Shown here piece by piece: positions 18,612 through 28,566 of a DNA stretch of 64,000 nucleotides. The stretch is from positions 1 to 64,000 of the forward strand of contig JADKCG010000020.1 of the NCBI GenBank assembly GCA_016714745.1, read 5' to 3'. Numbering within the stretch: position 1 is the first letter of the stretch; the number at the start of each line of letters is the position of its first letter. A program made the position numbers and the translations under genes. The notes under the pieces were generated by a model. The model searched no databases and was not told where the DNA came from. It saw nothing but the letters and a program-made list of their open reading frames with translations. The DNA comes from Elusimicrobiota bacterium. Lineage in GTDB: Bacteria; Elusimicrobiota; Elusimicrobia; FEN-1173.

Positions 18612-18968
18612 CCGTTCGGGTGCCTTTCCCTCTCCTCTTGGGAGAGGGCAGGGTGAGGGAAACGTTTTTCCGACAATACGAGCGCCCATTCCCCTCATCC
18701 GGCCCTCCGGGGTCCTTCGGACCCGGGGCCTCTTCGGCCCGTCGCAAACGTGTGCCACCGGCACACGCGACCCTTCCCCCAAGAGGGGAAGGGAATCAAC
18801 GGTTTTCCCTCTCTGCTTGGGAGGCCCCTCTCAGAGATCGGGGCACCTGGGGCGCCAGAGGCGCTGATGCGAGGGGAGGGTGAGGGAAAAAGTTACGTGA
18901 GCTTTTGGGCGAGCGTCATTGACAAAACACTCGGTAGAGAAAAGGGGTGGCCCTATCCATGCTTTGAT
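18612..18968. repeat. Intergenic cluster of REP-like palindromes
   Basis: No gene is seen. The stretch opens with CCCTCTCC-TCTT-GGGAGAGGG then GGGTGAGGG (18628-18659). It continues with the same kind of element in the opposite orientation (CCCCTCATCC and GGGTCC/GGACCC hairpins, GTGTGCC-ACC-GGCACAC near 18750, CCTTCCCC/GGGGAAGG near 18775), then another forward copy ending GGGAGGGTGAGGG near 18888. It separates two convergent units, so it may also stop transcription. It is the extragenic relative of the elements found inside the two ligase genes. Confidence 0.6.
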
Positions 18969-20633
18969 TTATGGTTGATTCGGAAATATTAGGTCTACGG
19001 TCGTGCCTTTGCCGACCGCGCTTTCGATGGCCACGCGGCCTTTGTGTTTGTCCATCACGCGCTTGATCACCAACAAGCCCAAACCGTTACCGGACTCTTT
19101 GGTGGTGAACTCGTCGAACAAACGCCGTTTTTTCTCCTCCGAAAAACCCGGTCCCGTGTCTTTCACACGCATCACGGCCGCGCCATCGGCCCCAAAGGTT
19201 GTGACCGTCACCGTTCCCTTGACGCTCACGGCTTCCAAAGCGTTTTTGACCACGTTGGCGATGGCCCGCTTGGCTTCCCGTTCGTCCAGCGCCACCGGCG
19301 GCAAATCAGCCGCAAACGCCTGAACCAGTTGGACTCCTTCCACCACGGAACAACGGGCCAACACGTGACGGACAACGTCATTGAGCGACACCGGCCGCAG
19401 GGCCAAGGCCCGATCCCGGCCCACCGTTAACATGTCTTCCACGTAATCGCTGATCCAGTCCAAGGTGCTGTAACTCAGCTTAAAATGCCGCACCGCCGTT
19501 TCGTCCGCCCCTTTCACATGGGGGACAATCGCATCAAGAGAGTTGCGGAGAGCCTCCACGGGGGTCCGCAAATCGTGCCCGATCATGCGGGACATGCGCC
19601 CCAACAGAGAATCGCGCACCCGTTTTTCCAGTTCCGGTTGGGCTTCCCGCAAGGCTTGAGCAATGTCGCCCACCTCGTCGCGCGATTGAACCTCGATCAA
19701 CGAATCAAACTCGCCGCTTTTCATTTTCCGAACCACGTTCACAAACAACCGCAACGGCCGAACAACCCACACACTCAAAATTCCCGCCAGCACGATAGCA
19801 AACCCCGCAGCGCCCACCACCGTCACCAATATCCCGCGCCGCGCCTGGGCCACCATGTTCAGGGCCTGCGCCGCCGGCTGTTCAAAAATCACCCGCCACC
19901 CGAACTCCAGCAACGGGGCCTGGGCCCCAAAGACCCGCTGGCCGTCGAACCCCACGTAGTCTCCCTGGGTCCATTGAGGGTCCGACCAGACCCTCGGCAG
20001 ACCCACCCTTGTTAGAAGGACCCTGTCGGAAAGCGAACTGGCCAAAACCTCATTTTTTTTGTCCAACAGATACGCCCGGCCGTTAACACCCAAATCCAAG
20101 GCGCGAAGCGTTTCGCCCAACATACTTAAGCTCACCCGCGCCGCCAGGTATCCCATTTCGTCATTGAGGGGGACCACCCCCAGTATGTGGGGAGAGCCCC
20201 CGGAACCTCCCGTCACAGGGCTCAGATAAAATCCCCGTTGACCTATGGCGGTTTTAGCTTTGGCCCATTCCTTGGCCCCGACGCCCGGCGCCGAACCAAA
20301 CCGGTGAACCGCCGCTTGTTCTTTTCCGGAAAGTTGATAAACCCACAGGTTGGTCACGAGGGGGGTATTGTTCATGACCGTTTCCAAAATGGAAACCGGG
20401 ACCTTTTTACCTGAAAAAACGATCATTCCCCGGGCAAACGTCATCAAGTCCACCACATTGTCCATCCGGCGTTGGAGCGAGTCCGCCGCCCGTTGAGCCA
20501 ACGTTTGTTGGAGCTTTTCCGTTGCGGACCGAAGCGACCGGTCCATGGACCGGGTGAGCTGAACCCCCGCCCACCCCAACGGAAGAAGCGCGATCCCCAG
20601 AGAAACCAAAATAAATTTCGGCGCCAAGCGCAT
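18969..20633 (-). CDS. Membrane sensor histidine kinase with large extracytoplasmic domain (module C)
   Basis: 554 residues, intact. A transmembrane helix near residues 10-26, a Cache-like extracytoplasmic domain of about 230 residues, a second helix (TVVGAAGFAIVLAGILSVWVV near 275), HAMP, a HisKA-like helix with MIGHDLRTPVEAL, and HATPase with NVVKNALEA, DTGPGF and GNGLGLLVI. It differs from the kinases of modules A and D in sensor and phospho-acceptor region. Last gene of the module C minus operon, 38 nt after the OmpA-like gene. No regulator follows; the NarL-type regulator divergent at 27692 is the likely partner. Confidence 0.9.
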   Translation of the reverse strand: MRLAPKFILVSLGIALLPLGWAGVQLTRSMDRSLRSATEKLQQTLAQRAADSLQRRMDNVVDLMTFARGMIVFSGKKVPVSILETVMNNTPLVTNLWVYQLSGKEQAAVHRFGSAPGVGAKEWAKAKTAIGQRGFYLSPVTGGSGGSPHILGVVPLNDEMGYLAARVSLSMLGETLRALDLGVNGRAYLLDKKNEVLASSLSDRVLLTRVGLPRVWSDPQWTQGDYVGFDGQRVFGAQAPLLEFGWRVIFEQPAAQALNMVAQARRGILVTVVGAAGFAIVLAGILSVWVVRPLRLFVNVVRKMKSGEFDSLIEVQSRDEVGDIAQALREAQPELEKRVRDSLLGRMSRMIGHDLRTPVEALRNSLDAIVPHVKGADETAVRHFKLSYSTLDWISDYVEDMLTVGRDRALALRPVSLNDVVRHVLARCSVVEGVQLVQAFAADLPPVALDEREAKRAIANVVKNALEAVSVKGTVTVTTFGADGAAVMRVKDTGPGFSEEKKRRLFDEFTTKESGNGLGLLVIKRVMDKHKGRVAIESAVGKGTTVDLIFPNQP

Positions 20634-20671
20634 GATGTGTTTTCCCCCCTCTTATCGTCGAGAAATCTCGA

Positions 20672-21933
20672 CTATTTTCCTTCAATTCCCACAAAAAAAG
20701 TCACTGTTTTTTGCATATTTTCTCCTTCCAATGCCGGCCGGGGTTCCTGGATACGAACAATCAGTCGATCGCTTTCGATGTCGTGGGTTTCCACCAGTTG
20801 ATCTTTGATCAACCGGGCCCGCTGGCCGGCCAAGGTGCGGGCCTCTTTTTCGCTCAAATCAGAAAATCCTTCCACCACCACTTTTTCGTTCGGAAACGCT
20901 TTAAGAGTGGCCGCCAATTGGCGGATTTCCAACGCGGCCGACCCGGCTAGGTCCGCCCGATCGCGCCCAAACCGCACCACAAACGCCCACCGGCGGGTTT
21001 CCGACGCCTCTTCGTCCTTTGGCCGAGACACCGGCGTTGGAACGGCCATCGGCCGGCTAACCGGCGGGGACTTGGCTATTGCCGGAGAAGAAGGCGCAAG
21101 CCGCGTGGGAGGATCCTTGATGATAAATCCCGCACTGTCCGTCATGGGTTCTCGGCCGTATCCCAGGGCCGTCAGAAAGGCCTGGTATTCCCCCGCCGGA
21201 ACGGGCGCGCCGTTTTTGTTGCGACCGTCCCATTGCAATGACACCCACGGGTCCGACGTGCCCGAATACTCTTTCACCGCGACGCCGGTGTTCACATTGA
21301 TCAACCGCAAGGACCATTTGCGGATTCCCGCCCGCGCCAACAACGACACGTCGATGGGGAACAGGGGATTGACACCAAATTTAAACACGGGTTCGCGCAA
21401 ATGGACCATGACCGAAGGCAGTTCCTGTTCAGCCGGGGCCGGATCGGGTTTTTGGGTTCGAAACTCCACCTGGAACCCTTCGCGTTCGGAAGGAACAACT
21501 CTCAGGTAGATATTCGCCGGGGGCACTCCCCATCGGCGAAACACCACCGCCCCCAACCCCACCGTTCGCCTCGTGTTGTTTTTCAAGGCGCCGCCCGTGG
21601 CCTGCCCTTTTTCATAACGAAGGCTCACATACAACGAACGGTAGGTGGTTGCCAGATCGCGCAAAACACCCATGACCACTTCTCCGGACGAGGACAAACC
21701 GTCCCCTCGTTATCAAACAAAAGGGAGGGGGGAATAAAAAAGGAGAGGGCCCCCGGACGTTGGTCAATTTTAATTTGGGGATAACGGGACTGGATGTGTG
21801 TCAAAAGACTTTGGCGAACGCTCAACACTTCCTGTGCCTGGGTCACCGCCCGGTTTCTCATTTCCGCGTTGTCCGGGGTTGCCCAACCCGAACCGGCGAC
21901 CAGAAAAAGAAACGAGAGGGCCGTTTTCTTCAT
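20672..21933 (-). CDS. OmpA-like periplasmic/outer-membrane protein with FlgD-Ig-like segment, one frameshift
   Basis: About 420 residues. A signal peptide (MKKTALSFLFLVAGSGWA) starts at 21933. The frame changes near 21695-21715, after PPSLLFDNEGT. The middle has SLQWDGRNKNGAPVPAGEY, a FlgD-Ig-like fold piece. The C-terminal 110 residues match OmpA peptidoglycan-binding domains (FGRDRADLAG, VVVEGFSDLSE, GQRARLIKDQLV). It could anchor the PorV/cargo assembly to the cell wall. The start overlaps the PorV stop (ATGA). Both halves are needed for a sensible protein, so I treat it as one gene. Confidence 0.8.
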
Positions 21934-23051
21934 CGTCCGCTCATCAGGCTGTTCGCCCGCTCCATTCCCGCCAGGGCTTCCCGGCAGTCGGGGCTTAAGT
22001 CGAGAGCCTGGTCGAACACCAACACCGATTCCGGATATTGTCCGGCCTCTATCAGCCGGTTCCCTTCGTCTACCAGAGCCTGAAGAGGCGGTGACAGCAC
22101 CCGGCCTTTCGGCTTAAACGAAATCGACAGCGACAACGACTGGGTCGGCTCTTGCAACGTGAGACCACGATAGGAATAATCAATCCGCCAACTGGACCAG
22201 AAAAATCCCATGCCCAGGTTGACCCCATCCCCCGCCGCGACCTCCCCCTGGCGCCCGTTGTACCCAGCGCGAAAAGTCAACCCCCGCTGTTTTCGAAACG
22301 ACTTGTGATATTCGCTTCCCAGGGCCAAAAAAGCCGAGTCCCCCTTTAGCCAGTCGATGTCCGACAGAACCGCCAGCGAGGGAATCGGACGCCATACCAT
22401 GCCCCATCGGACCAGGCGCGGTAACGGCTCGGACTCTTTGTAGTAGGTCAGCGACCCGCCGACGTTGTTGACCGCCAATCCCCACCCCCACCGCCCTTTC
22501 CAGTAACGCGGTGACAGAACACCGATATCGCCGCTGTAGGTGTCCGCCGTTTGAACGAGGGTCGAGGACACGTATTTCAGGGAAGCCCCCACACTGTGCC
22601 CGTTCACCCACGCGGGTCCCGCCAACGTTTTGCCGTACCCTACAATCCCTTGCCAATCAGAGGGAGACGCGCTGGCCAGGGGAAACCCCGACCGGTCCAT
22701 GGTGTCCACACGACCCACGGAAAAGAAGGACATCCCCACCCCCAAGGCGCCCCGCGTTCCGCTATTGTAGGAAACCGCCCAGTGGTCATGGGCCGCCGTG
22801 TCGAGGTAGGGGGCGTGGCCCAACACCGCGGAAAAGGGCGCCAAACGCGACAACCCCGCGGGATTCGAAAACAACGCCGCCGCGTCGTCCGAATAAGCCG
22901 CCACCGCGTCGCCCACCCCCACCGCCCGCGCTCCCACCGGATAAACCAGAAACGGCGCCGTTTCGGACGAATCGGCGAAGGCGGTCCCCAGGGACGCCAG
23001 AACCAACAAAAAGGCTTGCGTTCTTTTTCCAATCACAGTCAATGACCTCAC
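21930..23051 (-). CDS. PorV/UPF0164-like outer-membrane protein with short TPR tail (module C)
   Basis: 373 residues, intact. Signal peptide, then PVGARAVGVGDAVAAYSDD and ALFSNPAGLSRL, the conserved PorV/PorQ N-terminal pattern, a beta-barrel with alternating aromatic strands, and a C-terminal TPR-like helix pair (LIEAGQYPESVLVFDQAL). The probable role is an outer-membrane carrier for the two sorting-domain proteins encoded just upstream, by analogy with type IX secretion PorV. It overlaps both neighbours by 4 nt, so stoichiometric translation is likely. Confidence 0.85.
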   Translation of the reverse strand: MRSLTVIGKRTQAFLLVLASLGTAFADSSETAPFLVYPVGARAVGVGDAVAAYSDDAAALFSNPAGLSRLAPFSAVLGHAPYLDTAAHDHWAVSYNSGTRGALGVGMSFFSVGRVDTMDRSGFPLASASPSDWQGIVGYGKTLAGPAWVNGHSVGASLKYVSSTLVQTADTYSGDIGVLSPRYWKGRWGWGLAVNNVGGSLTYYKESEPLPRLVRWGMVWRPIPSLAVLSDIDWLKGDSAFLALGSEYHKSFRKQRGLTFRAGYNGRQGEVAAGDGVNLGMGFFWSSWRIDYSYRGLTLQEPTQSLSLSISFKPKGRVLSPPLQALVDEGNRLIEAGQYPESVLVFDQALDLSPDCREALAGMERANSLMSGR

Positions 23052-25252
23052 CGTTCCACAATCACCTTCATTTTTTTTGTCTGGCCGTTGCGTTCCAACG
23101 AAATCACATAGACCCCGCTTTTAGCCCCCGCGCCGCTCTCGTCACTCCCGTCCCAGACCGCCAACCCCGTCTCGTTGCCCGGCAGAGTCCGAACCCGCCG
23201 TCCGTCGAACGTGAACACCACCACCCGCGCGTCGGCGGGCACATCCCGGACCACCAAGGGCGCCCCCTCCGATGGCCGAAACGGGTTGGGGTAAACCTCC
23301 ATGTCGTTAAGCGCCGTTTTGTCCACCGCGCGGCCCATCACTTGGAAAGTCCCAAACCCGTCCACCGTGGCCGTTAACGTTTCGGACTCCGATCGGGTGG
23401 GAAGCGCCACCCAAACCGCGCGGTCTTTGTCATAACGAGCCAATACCCACGGGCCGCCGGGCGTCCCGCTCAACCCGTCGGATGAAAAAACCACGGACAC
23501 GGTGGCCGATTGGTCGCGTGGGAGAGGGTGGTCCATTTCCAGTTGAAACCCCCGCCCGGTGGGCGTCAACTCGGGCTGGGCGTTGCCGGGAAACGCGGTG
23601 ACCGGCGCCGCCGCGAAAACCCCCCGGGCAAACCCTCGCTCGGGAAAAAGGTCCGCCTCCACCGTCATCGACCCGAGTCCAAACCTGACCCGGGTCCGTT
23701 GCCCATCGCTGATCACTGATTCCACCGTGGCCATGGGAACGCCGCTCCCGTCGCTGGAAAGAACCGTGACGTTCATCCCATACGCCACTTCGGTTGTCAA
23801 AAACGGAACCACATGGGCGGGGTTTGCGACCGTGACCGTAAAAATCCTTCCGTCCGACCCGACCAAATCCACTCGATACAACGTGCCCGCCGGATTGCTT
23901 TCGCCGGCCCAGCTCGAGCTCAACCGGCCGGACGAATCGCGCCGAAGTTGAACGGAATGGGCCACAACGCCCGCGCTGGCCGCCACCACAGGCGTGGAAG
24001 GTAAAACAAAACCCGGGTAAATCGTTTCCAGGTAAGCGGACACCCCGGTGTTGGGACCCAACCCCGTTTGTGTCCACCCGTCAACGGTGGGGGCCAACAA
24101 CCCGGACAGATCGGCGTTGTCTCCCACCCGCCGAAGTCGATAGCCCGTGACAATCTCCGACGTGCGGGGCGGCCACGACCATAGGACCGACGAAGGGGTC
24201 CGTTCCGACACGGTCGCTGAGGCGGGCGGAGGGAGTTTTGCCGTGATGACCTGCTGTTGGTCCTCTTCTGTTCTCCAAACAAACAAAAACAGGAAAGGAG
24301 TTTCGTCTTGGCCCATTACAAATCCAGAGAAACTCATCAGTGGTTCTAAAATTGTTAAGACCTGAAGTGGTTCAACGTTGAGATCGGCCCCGGTGAGTGT
24401 ATGTATCACGGGTCTAAAAACCGGAGCTGCGACAGACTCTAAAGCGAGTCGTTGCCATTTTCCATCTCTGTAAAAAAAAGATCTGTATAAGGGCCCGTCG
24501 CCAGCCACCCCATGTTCCAGTGTTGATAAGGGCGGGTAACTGATGGTCCGGGAAGAGGTCAAGATTTGGAACCGACTGTCCGTATCCATGGCAAATCCCA
24601 ATAGACGGCTCTCCATGGAAGGAATATCTAAAAGCGTATCCGTTACCTGTCCCACAAGTTTGATAATTTTGAGGCGGTTTGAGTCTATCGCCAGGAGATA
24701 GAATGTGCCGTCGGGGTTAACGATTCCCAATCGTGGGCTCTGACTGTTAACCGCAACCGTGGAGATCGGCAAACGGTGCCAACCGCTGGAATCTTTGAAG
24801 GCCCGTTCGATTTCAAGGTTGCCTACGGTAGGTATCCCCTTAACGATTTGCAACGCCTTTGCATCCGTGAAATTAAAATACACCGGTCCGAATGGGAAAG
24901 GTTCCTCGTACCAAATTCCTCCCGACTTGAAAATGTGGGTCACCCCCCGATTAGGCTCTGCTATTAAAGCATGTGGTTGGGATAAAGAATCCACTGACAG
25001 TCCGCTTGAATAAAGAATGGGTCCTGGGACCATCTCCTCTTCCCAATGATCCTCAACCCACCTCACCAACAAAGAACCACTATTGCCGTATCCCAGCAAA
25101 ACCGGGTTTCCCTCCCCATCCAACGTTAAATCAACCGGCCTGAAAATTGATGACGCCCCCGTTGTGTACCATTGGCGCTCTGTGGCCGCGAGGCGCAGGA
25201 AGGTCCCAAGGGCCAGAAAGGTTAACAGGAGGCGACGCAATCGCGTCTTCAT
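23048..25252 (-). CDS. Secreted protein with fibronectin-like module and C-terminal sorting-type domain
   Basis: 734 residues, intact. A signal peptide (LRRLLLTFLALGTFLRLAA), an N-terminal half of about 330 residues with WY-rich repeats that could form a propeller, a fibronectin III-like module (VLWSWPPRTSEIVTGYRLRR), a second beta-rich region, and a C-terminal domain beginning VYPNPFRPSEGAP and ending SGVYVISLERNGQTKKM. The YPNPF and W-G-x-(D/N)-x-x-G-x-x-x-x-SGVY pattern is that of type-A/FlgD-Ig sorting domains. Close relative of the gene at 25252, with which it shares a TAATG junction. The ligand or substrate is unknown. Confidence 0.85.
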   Translation of the reverse strand: MKTRLRRLLLTFLALGTFLRLAATERQWYTTGASSIFRPVDLTLDGEGNPVLLGYGNSGSLLVRWVEDHWEEEMVPGPILYSSGLSVDSLSQPHALIAEPNRGVTHIFKSGGIWYEEPFPFGPVYFNFTDAKALQIVKGIPTVGNLEIERAFKDSSGWHRLPISTVAVNSQSPRLGIVNPDGTFYLLAIDSNRLKIIKLVGQVTDTLLDIPSMESRLLGFAMDTDSRFQILTSSRTISYPPLSTLEHGVAGDGPLYRSFFYRDGKWQRLALESVAAPVFRPVIHTLTGADLNVEPLQVLTILEPLMSFSGFVMGQDETPFLFLFVWRTEEDQQQVITAKLPPPASATVSERTPSSVLWSWPPRTSEIVTGYRLRRVGDNADLSGLLAPTVDGWTQTGLGPNTGVSAYLETIYPGFVLPSTPVVAASAGVVAHSVQLRRDSSGRLSSSWAGESNPAGTLYRVDLVGSDGRIFTVTVANPAHVVPFLTTEVAYGMNVTVLSSDGSGVPMATVESVISDGQRTRVRFGLGSMTVEADLFPERGFARGVFAAAPVTAFPGNAQPELTPTGRGFQLEMDHPLPRDQSATVSVVFSSDGLSGTPGGPWVLARYDKDRAVWVALPTRSESETLTATVDGFGTFQVMGRAVDKTALNDMEVYPNPFRPSEGAPLVVRDVPADARVVVFTFDGRRVRTLPGNETGLAVWDGSDESGAGAKSGVYVISLERNGQTKKMKVIVER

Positions 25253-27545
25253 TAGCGTTCCACGATCACTTTCACGTTTGTCGTAGCTCCCTGATCCTCA
25301 AAAGAGAGCAGGTAAACCCCGCTTTTGACCGCGGCCCCATCCGCGTCTCGTCCGTCCCACTCGACAAGGCCGGTCTCGTTGCCCAAAAGAGTACAAACCA
25401 ACCGCCCGTCCAAAGCGTTCACTTTCACCTGTCCCCCGGGGGACACGTCCCGCCAGATCATCGTCCTTCCATCCGTGGGACGAAAGGGGTTTGGATAGGC
25501 GGTTCGCGGGGGCGTTCCACCGCTTGTTGGTGTTTTCACCAACACCTGAAACACCCCCCAGCCGTCCACCTGGGCGATCAACTGCCTCGATCCCTCGCGG
25601 GTGGGCAGGGGAACCCATCGGGCGTGAGCGCTGTCGTAGCGGGCCAACACTTTCACCCCCGCGGGCAACGTGTCCAACCACCCGCTGGGAAATTGGACCG
25701 ACACCGTGGCGCCCTGGTCGTCGGGCAAGGGACGGTCCATGACCAACTGAAACCCCCGGTCAGACCCCGCCCAGAGGGCGTCCGTCAACGCCGGATATCT
25801 TTCCACAGGCGACGCCGCCACAACCGGCGAGGGTCGCCCTTCCACGGGAAAGAGACGGGCCTCAACAATCAGCCCGTCCAGGGAAAATGAGAGCCTTGTT
25901 TCCTGGGCCGTCGCGATCACTGATTCCACCGTGGACAGGGATCGTTCCGTGCCGTCCCGGCCAAGGGTCGTGACGGTCAACCCGTAGGGGACCCGCGGGT
26001 TAAGAAATGGATAAACGGTGGAAGCCGATTGCACCGTCTCCGAAAGAGCGGATCCGTCCGCCCCGCGAAAATCCAGCCGGTAAGATGTTTCTGGAGAGTT
26101 CCCGTTTGCCGACCAGTTGACAGAAAGGGGCCCCTCGCCGGACCGAGACAACCCCACATCGCGGGGCGCCACCGCAGCGCTAAAAGAGGTGACCGAGCTG
26201 GAAACGAGAACGAAACCCGGGTAAATTGTTTCAAGCGCGGCGGACACTGCTTCGTTGGCGTTGGTTCCGGTCAACGTCCATGACGTGGTTGTTGGGGTCA
26301 GTATACCGGAAACATCCGCGTTGTCGTCGGCCCGTCGCACGCGGTACCCGCTGACAGCGGGAGAGGGCGCTCCGGACCAGGACCATTGGATGGACGAGGG
26401 AGATTGGTCGGTCTGTTCCAATCGAGGGGGAACAGGAAGTTTTGCGCTGAGGCCTAATGTGAGGGTGGTCCCCACCAACGTCGGGGCCAGCCGGTAAGGG
26501 TGGTTTTCCCGCGACAATGTTAGGTTCAATTTTCGCCTAAGTTGAAACGTATTACCTAAGAAACTGAATTTAAGAGTTTCGGTTGAAAACCCCACTCCGT
26601 TCCATTCCGCATAAACATCGACGAAGAAGTCTGTAAACGCCACCCGGGGATGCCCATCCGTTGACAGGGCCAGATCAATGACTCCGTTCACGTTGGATCT
26701 TGGAAACGTGGTGAGGGAAAAAGAGGGGCTGGTTCCGTAAGCCCAAAGACGTGGATCGAACCCAATTTGCGGTTTGAGCAGAGCCAGGTGAACTTTGTTG
26801 CTGTTGTCCACATCAAATGCGAGATTATTGCTGGAATCTCCCGTCACAGAAAAATTTCCTGAAAAACGGCCCCGTTTTTTTTTAGAAGAGTTAAGCTTCT
26901 GCCTTTTTGAAAACCAATAAAGATGTCGCCGGCGGGTCCAATCCGAAGTTGATGGGATCCCGCCTCTTCAAAAGTACCCACACCCTCGATGGTCCATGTC
27001 TCTGCGGTCTTTCTCGCGATCCAATGATCTTGGCCGACGCCCTCGTCGAACAACGAAGACAGCAAAACAACGGTCGGGGTATCATCCGTGTCGATCGCCA
27101 GGGCCACCGGATAAGCAGAAAGCGAAATTGTATTCCCCACCCATTGCTGGTTTTCACGGCGAAAATACTGGGCCCCCGGCCTGTTTGTTCCGAACACCAC
27201 ATGGGGATTGTTTTGGGAGTCCACCGCCAGGTCAATGGGCACGGAAACCGGTCGGGCACAGTCAAAAGAGTCAAGACATTCGGGCAGTAGGGCTTCAACC
27301 GCCCAATGGTCCGTCTCCCAATTGGCCACGTAAGGGCCCGGACAAGCGCCGTTGCGCAGAAAGGCGATGACCGGCACACCTTGCCTGTCCATGACCATAT
27401 CCGACCAACAGATGTCAGTGACCTGATTGTCCACGGTGGTCTGATACCACTGCTCTTGGCTTGCCCCCAGCGAGAGACCCAGGGCCAACAACACCCAAAC
27501 AGCAACCGACACCCGAGGGATGATATTTTTGCGGAACGTGTCCAT
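25252..27545 (-). CDS. Secreted protein with sorting-type C-terminus, paralogue of the 23048 gene, frameshift at an A9 tract
   Basis: About 765 residues when rejoined. The start at 27545 (MDTFRKNIIPRVSVAVWVLL) gives a signal peptide and the EQWYQTT start seen in the neighbour. The N-terminal frame ends at 26844, just past nine A residues (minus strand, 26875-26883). Slipping one base there gives KKRGRFSGNFSVTGDSSNN, joining the second frame, which carries a fibronectin-like module (IQWSWSGAPSPAVSGYRVRR) and AYPNPFRPTDGRT to SGVYLLSFE. The C-terminal frame alone has no signal peptide, arguing for one gene. First gene of the module C minus operon. Confidence 0.8.
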
Positions 27546-27554
27546 GGCTCTTTG

Positions 27555-27583
27555 AGTATAGCCCCAATCTTCTTCTATTTCCA
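27555..27583 (-). promoter_or_regulatory. Promoter of the module C surface operon, near-leaderless
   Basis: GGGGCTATACT on the minus strand has its -10 box at 27555-27560, 9 nt before the ATG at 27545. The -35 region is poor (TGGAAA at about 17 bp). The GGGCTATACT string is nearly the same as upstream of 7964. Confidence 0.5.
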
Positions 27584-27691
27584 CCCGCTTTCAGGAATAA
27601 CCGGCCCCTGTGCCTCCTTATCGCTGAAAAGAAATTTTCCTGGGCGGCCACTCCATTTCGGGCACAAATTTGGGTTGAAATAATCCTTTTC

Positions 27692-28426
27692 TTGATCAAT
27701 AATGGGAAGGTGAAAAACAAACATATCGACAAACTCCTGTTGGTTGACGATCATCGCCTCATGCGGGAATCCTTAATCACCTATGTTGAGGACCACTGCA
27801 AAGGGCAACTGACCGTGGTGGCCCAGGCGGGAGACGGGGTCGCCGCCATCGAGGCGGTGAGAAAACATCGTCCCACCGTGGCTCTCGTGGACATAGGCCT
27901 TCCGCTCATGGACGGCATCACCGCCATCCGCGAAATGAAAAAAATTCATCCTTCCCTCATTGTGGTGGTCTTTTCCACTTTTGAGGATCAGGCCCACGTG
28001 GTCAGCGCGATTCGGGCCGGTGCGGACGACTACATTTTCAAGAAAGACGCGAGCGCGGCCCAGGTGGTGGGAAACATATTGCGCGCCGTGGGCGGGTCCG
28101 CGCCCGCTCCCAACACTCTTCAAAACCGCCTGTTCACCGCCATCCGCGGGGCCGAACCGGACCAGTTGGTCGGAATCACCCCGTTGACAGGTGCCGAGTT
28201 GGAAGTCCTTAAACTGGCCGCCAACCATGGGTATTCCATGAAAGAAATCGCCCAGTCCCTGGGCGGAAAACAGAGGTCGCTTTCGGAAAACACCATCCGC
28301 AAACATCTGACCCACATCTACGAAAAACTGGGCGCCCGCAACCAGGCCCACGCCATCGCTCTGGCCATTAAAACAGGCATTATCACCGCCCAAGACGCAT
28401 CCCCCGCAGACAGTTCTTCGCTATAA
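27692..28426 (+). CDS. NarL/LuxR-family response regulator
   Basis: 244 residues. A receiver with LLLVDDHRLMRESL, phospho-acceptor Asp67 in VDIGLP, the Thr/Ser-like switch in FSTFED and the conserved Lys in DYIFKKD. A C-terminal LuxR helix-turn-helix starts near residue 160 (PLTGAELEVLKLAANHGYS, then ENTIRKHLTHIYEKL). It contains a short insert (GGKQRSL) between the recognition elements. It is divergent from the module C surface operon across a 146-base gap, and is the only regulator next to that operon's kinase at 18969. Confidence 0.9.
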   Translation: MINNGKVKNKHIDKLLLVDDHRLMRESLITYVEDHCKGQLTVVAQAGDGVAAIEAVRKHRPTVALVDIGLPLMDGITAIREMKKIHPSLIVVVFSTFEDQAHVVSAIRAGADDYIFKKDASAAQVVGNILRAVGGSAPAPNTLQNRLFTAIRGAEPDQLVGITPLTGAELEVLKLAANHGYSMKEIAQSLGGKQRSLSENTIRKHLTHIYEKLGARNQAHAIALAIKTGIITAQDASPADSSSL

Positions 28427-28566
28427 AACCACACAAAAAGTAGTAGACGGTTCGGCCCGTTTGACCCAACGCCCCCCACAAAGGGAGTGACGCCCTTTTC
28501 CCCGACCCGTGGTAATCTTAAAGCAAGCAGAGTATCGATCGTGCCAAACGCGGTGAGGGAGGGATT

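Noticed and set aside
22511..23377. Long open frame opposite the PorV gene, rich in Pro and Arg
   Set aside because: It is antisense to a well-supported gene, has low-complexity composition typical of GC-rich shadow frames, and shows no motif or ribosome-binding site.
25252..26847. A separate 531-residue gene starting at 26847
   Set aside because: It lacks a signal peptide and a ribosome-binding site and begins mid-domain; the A9 tract explains its separation from the upstream frame.
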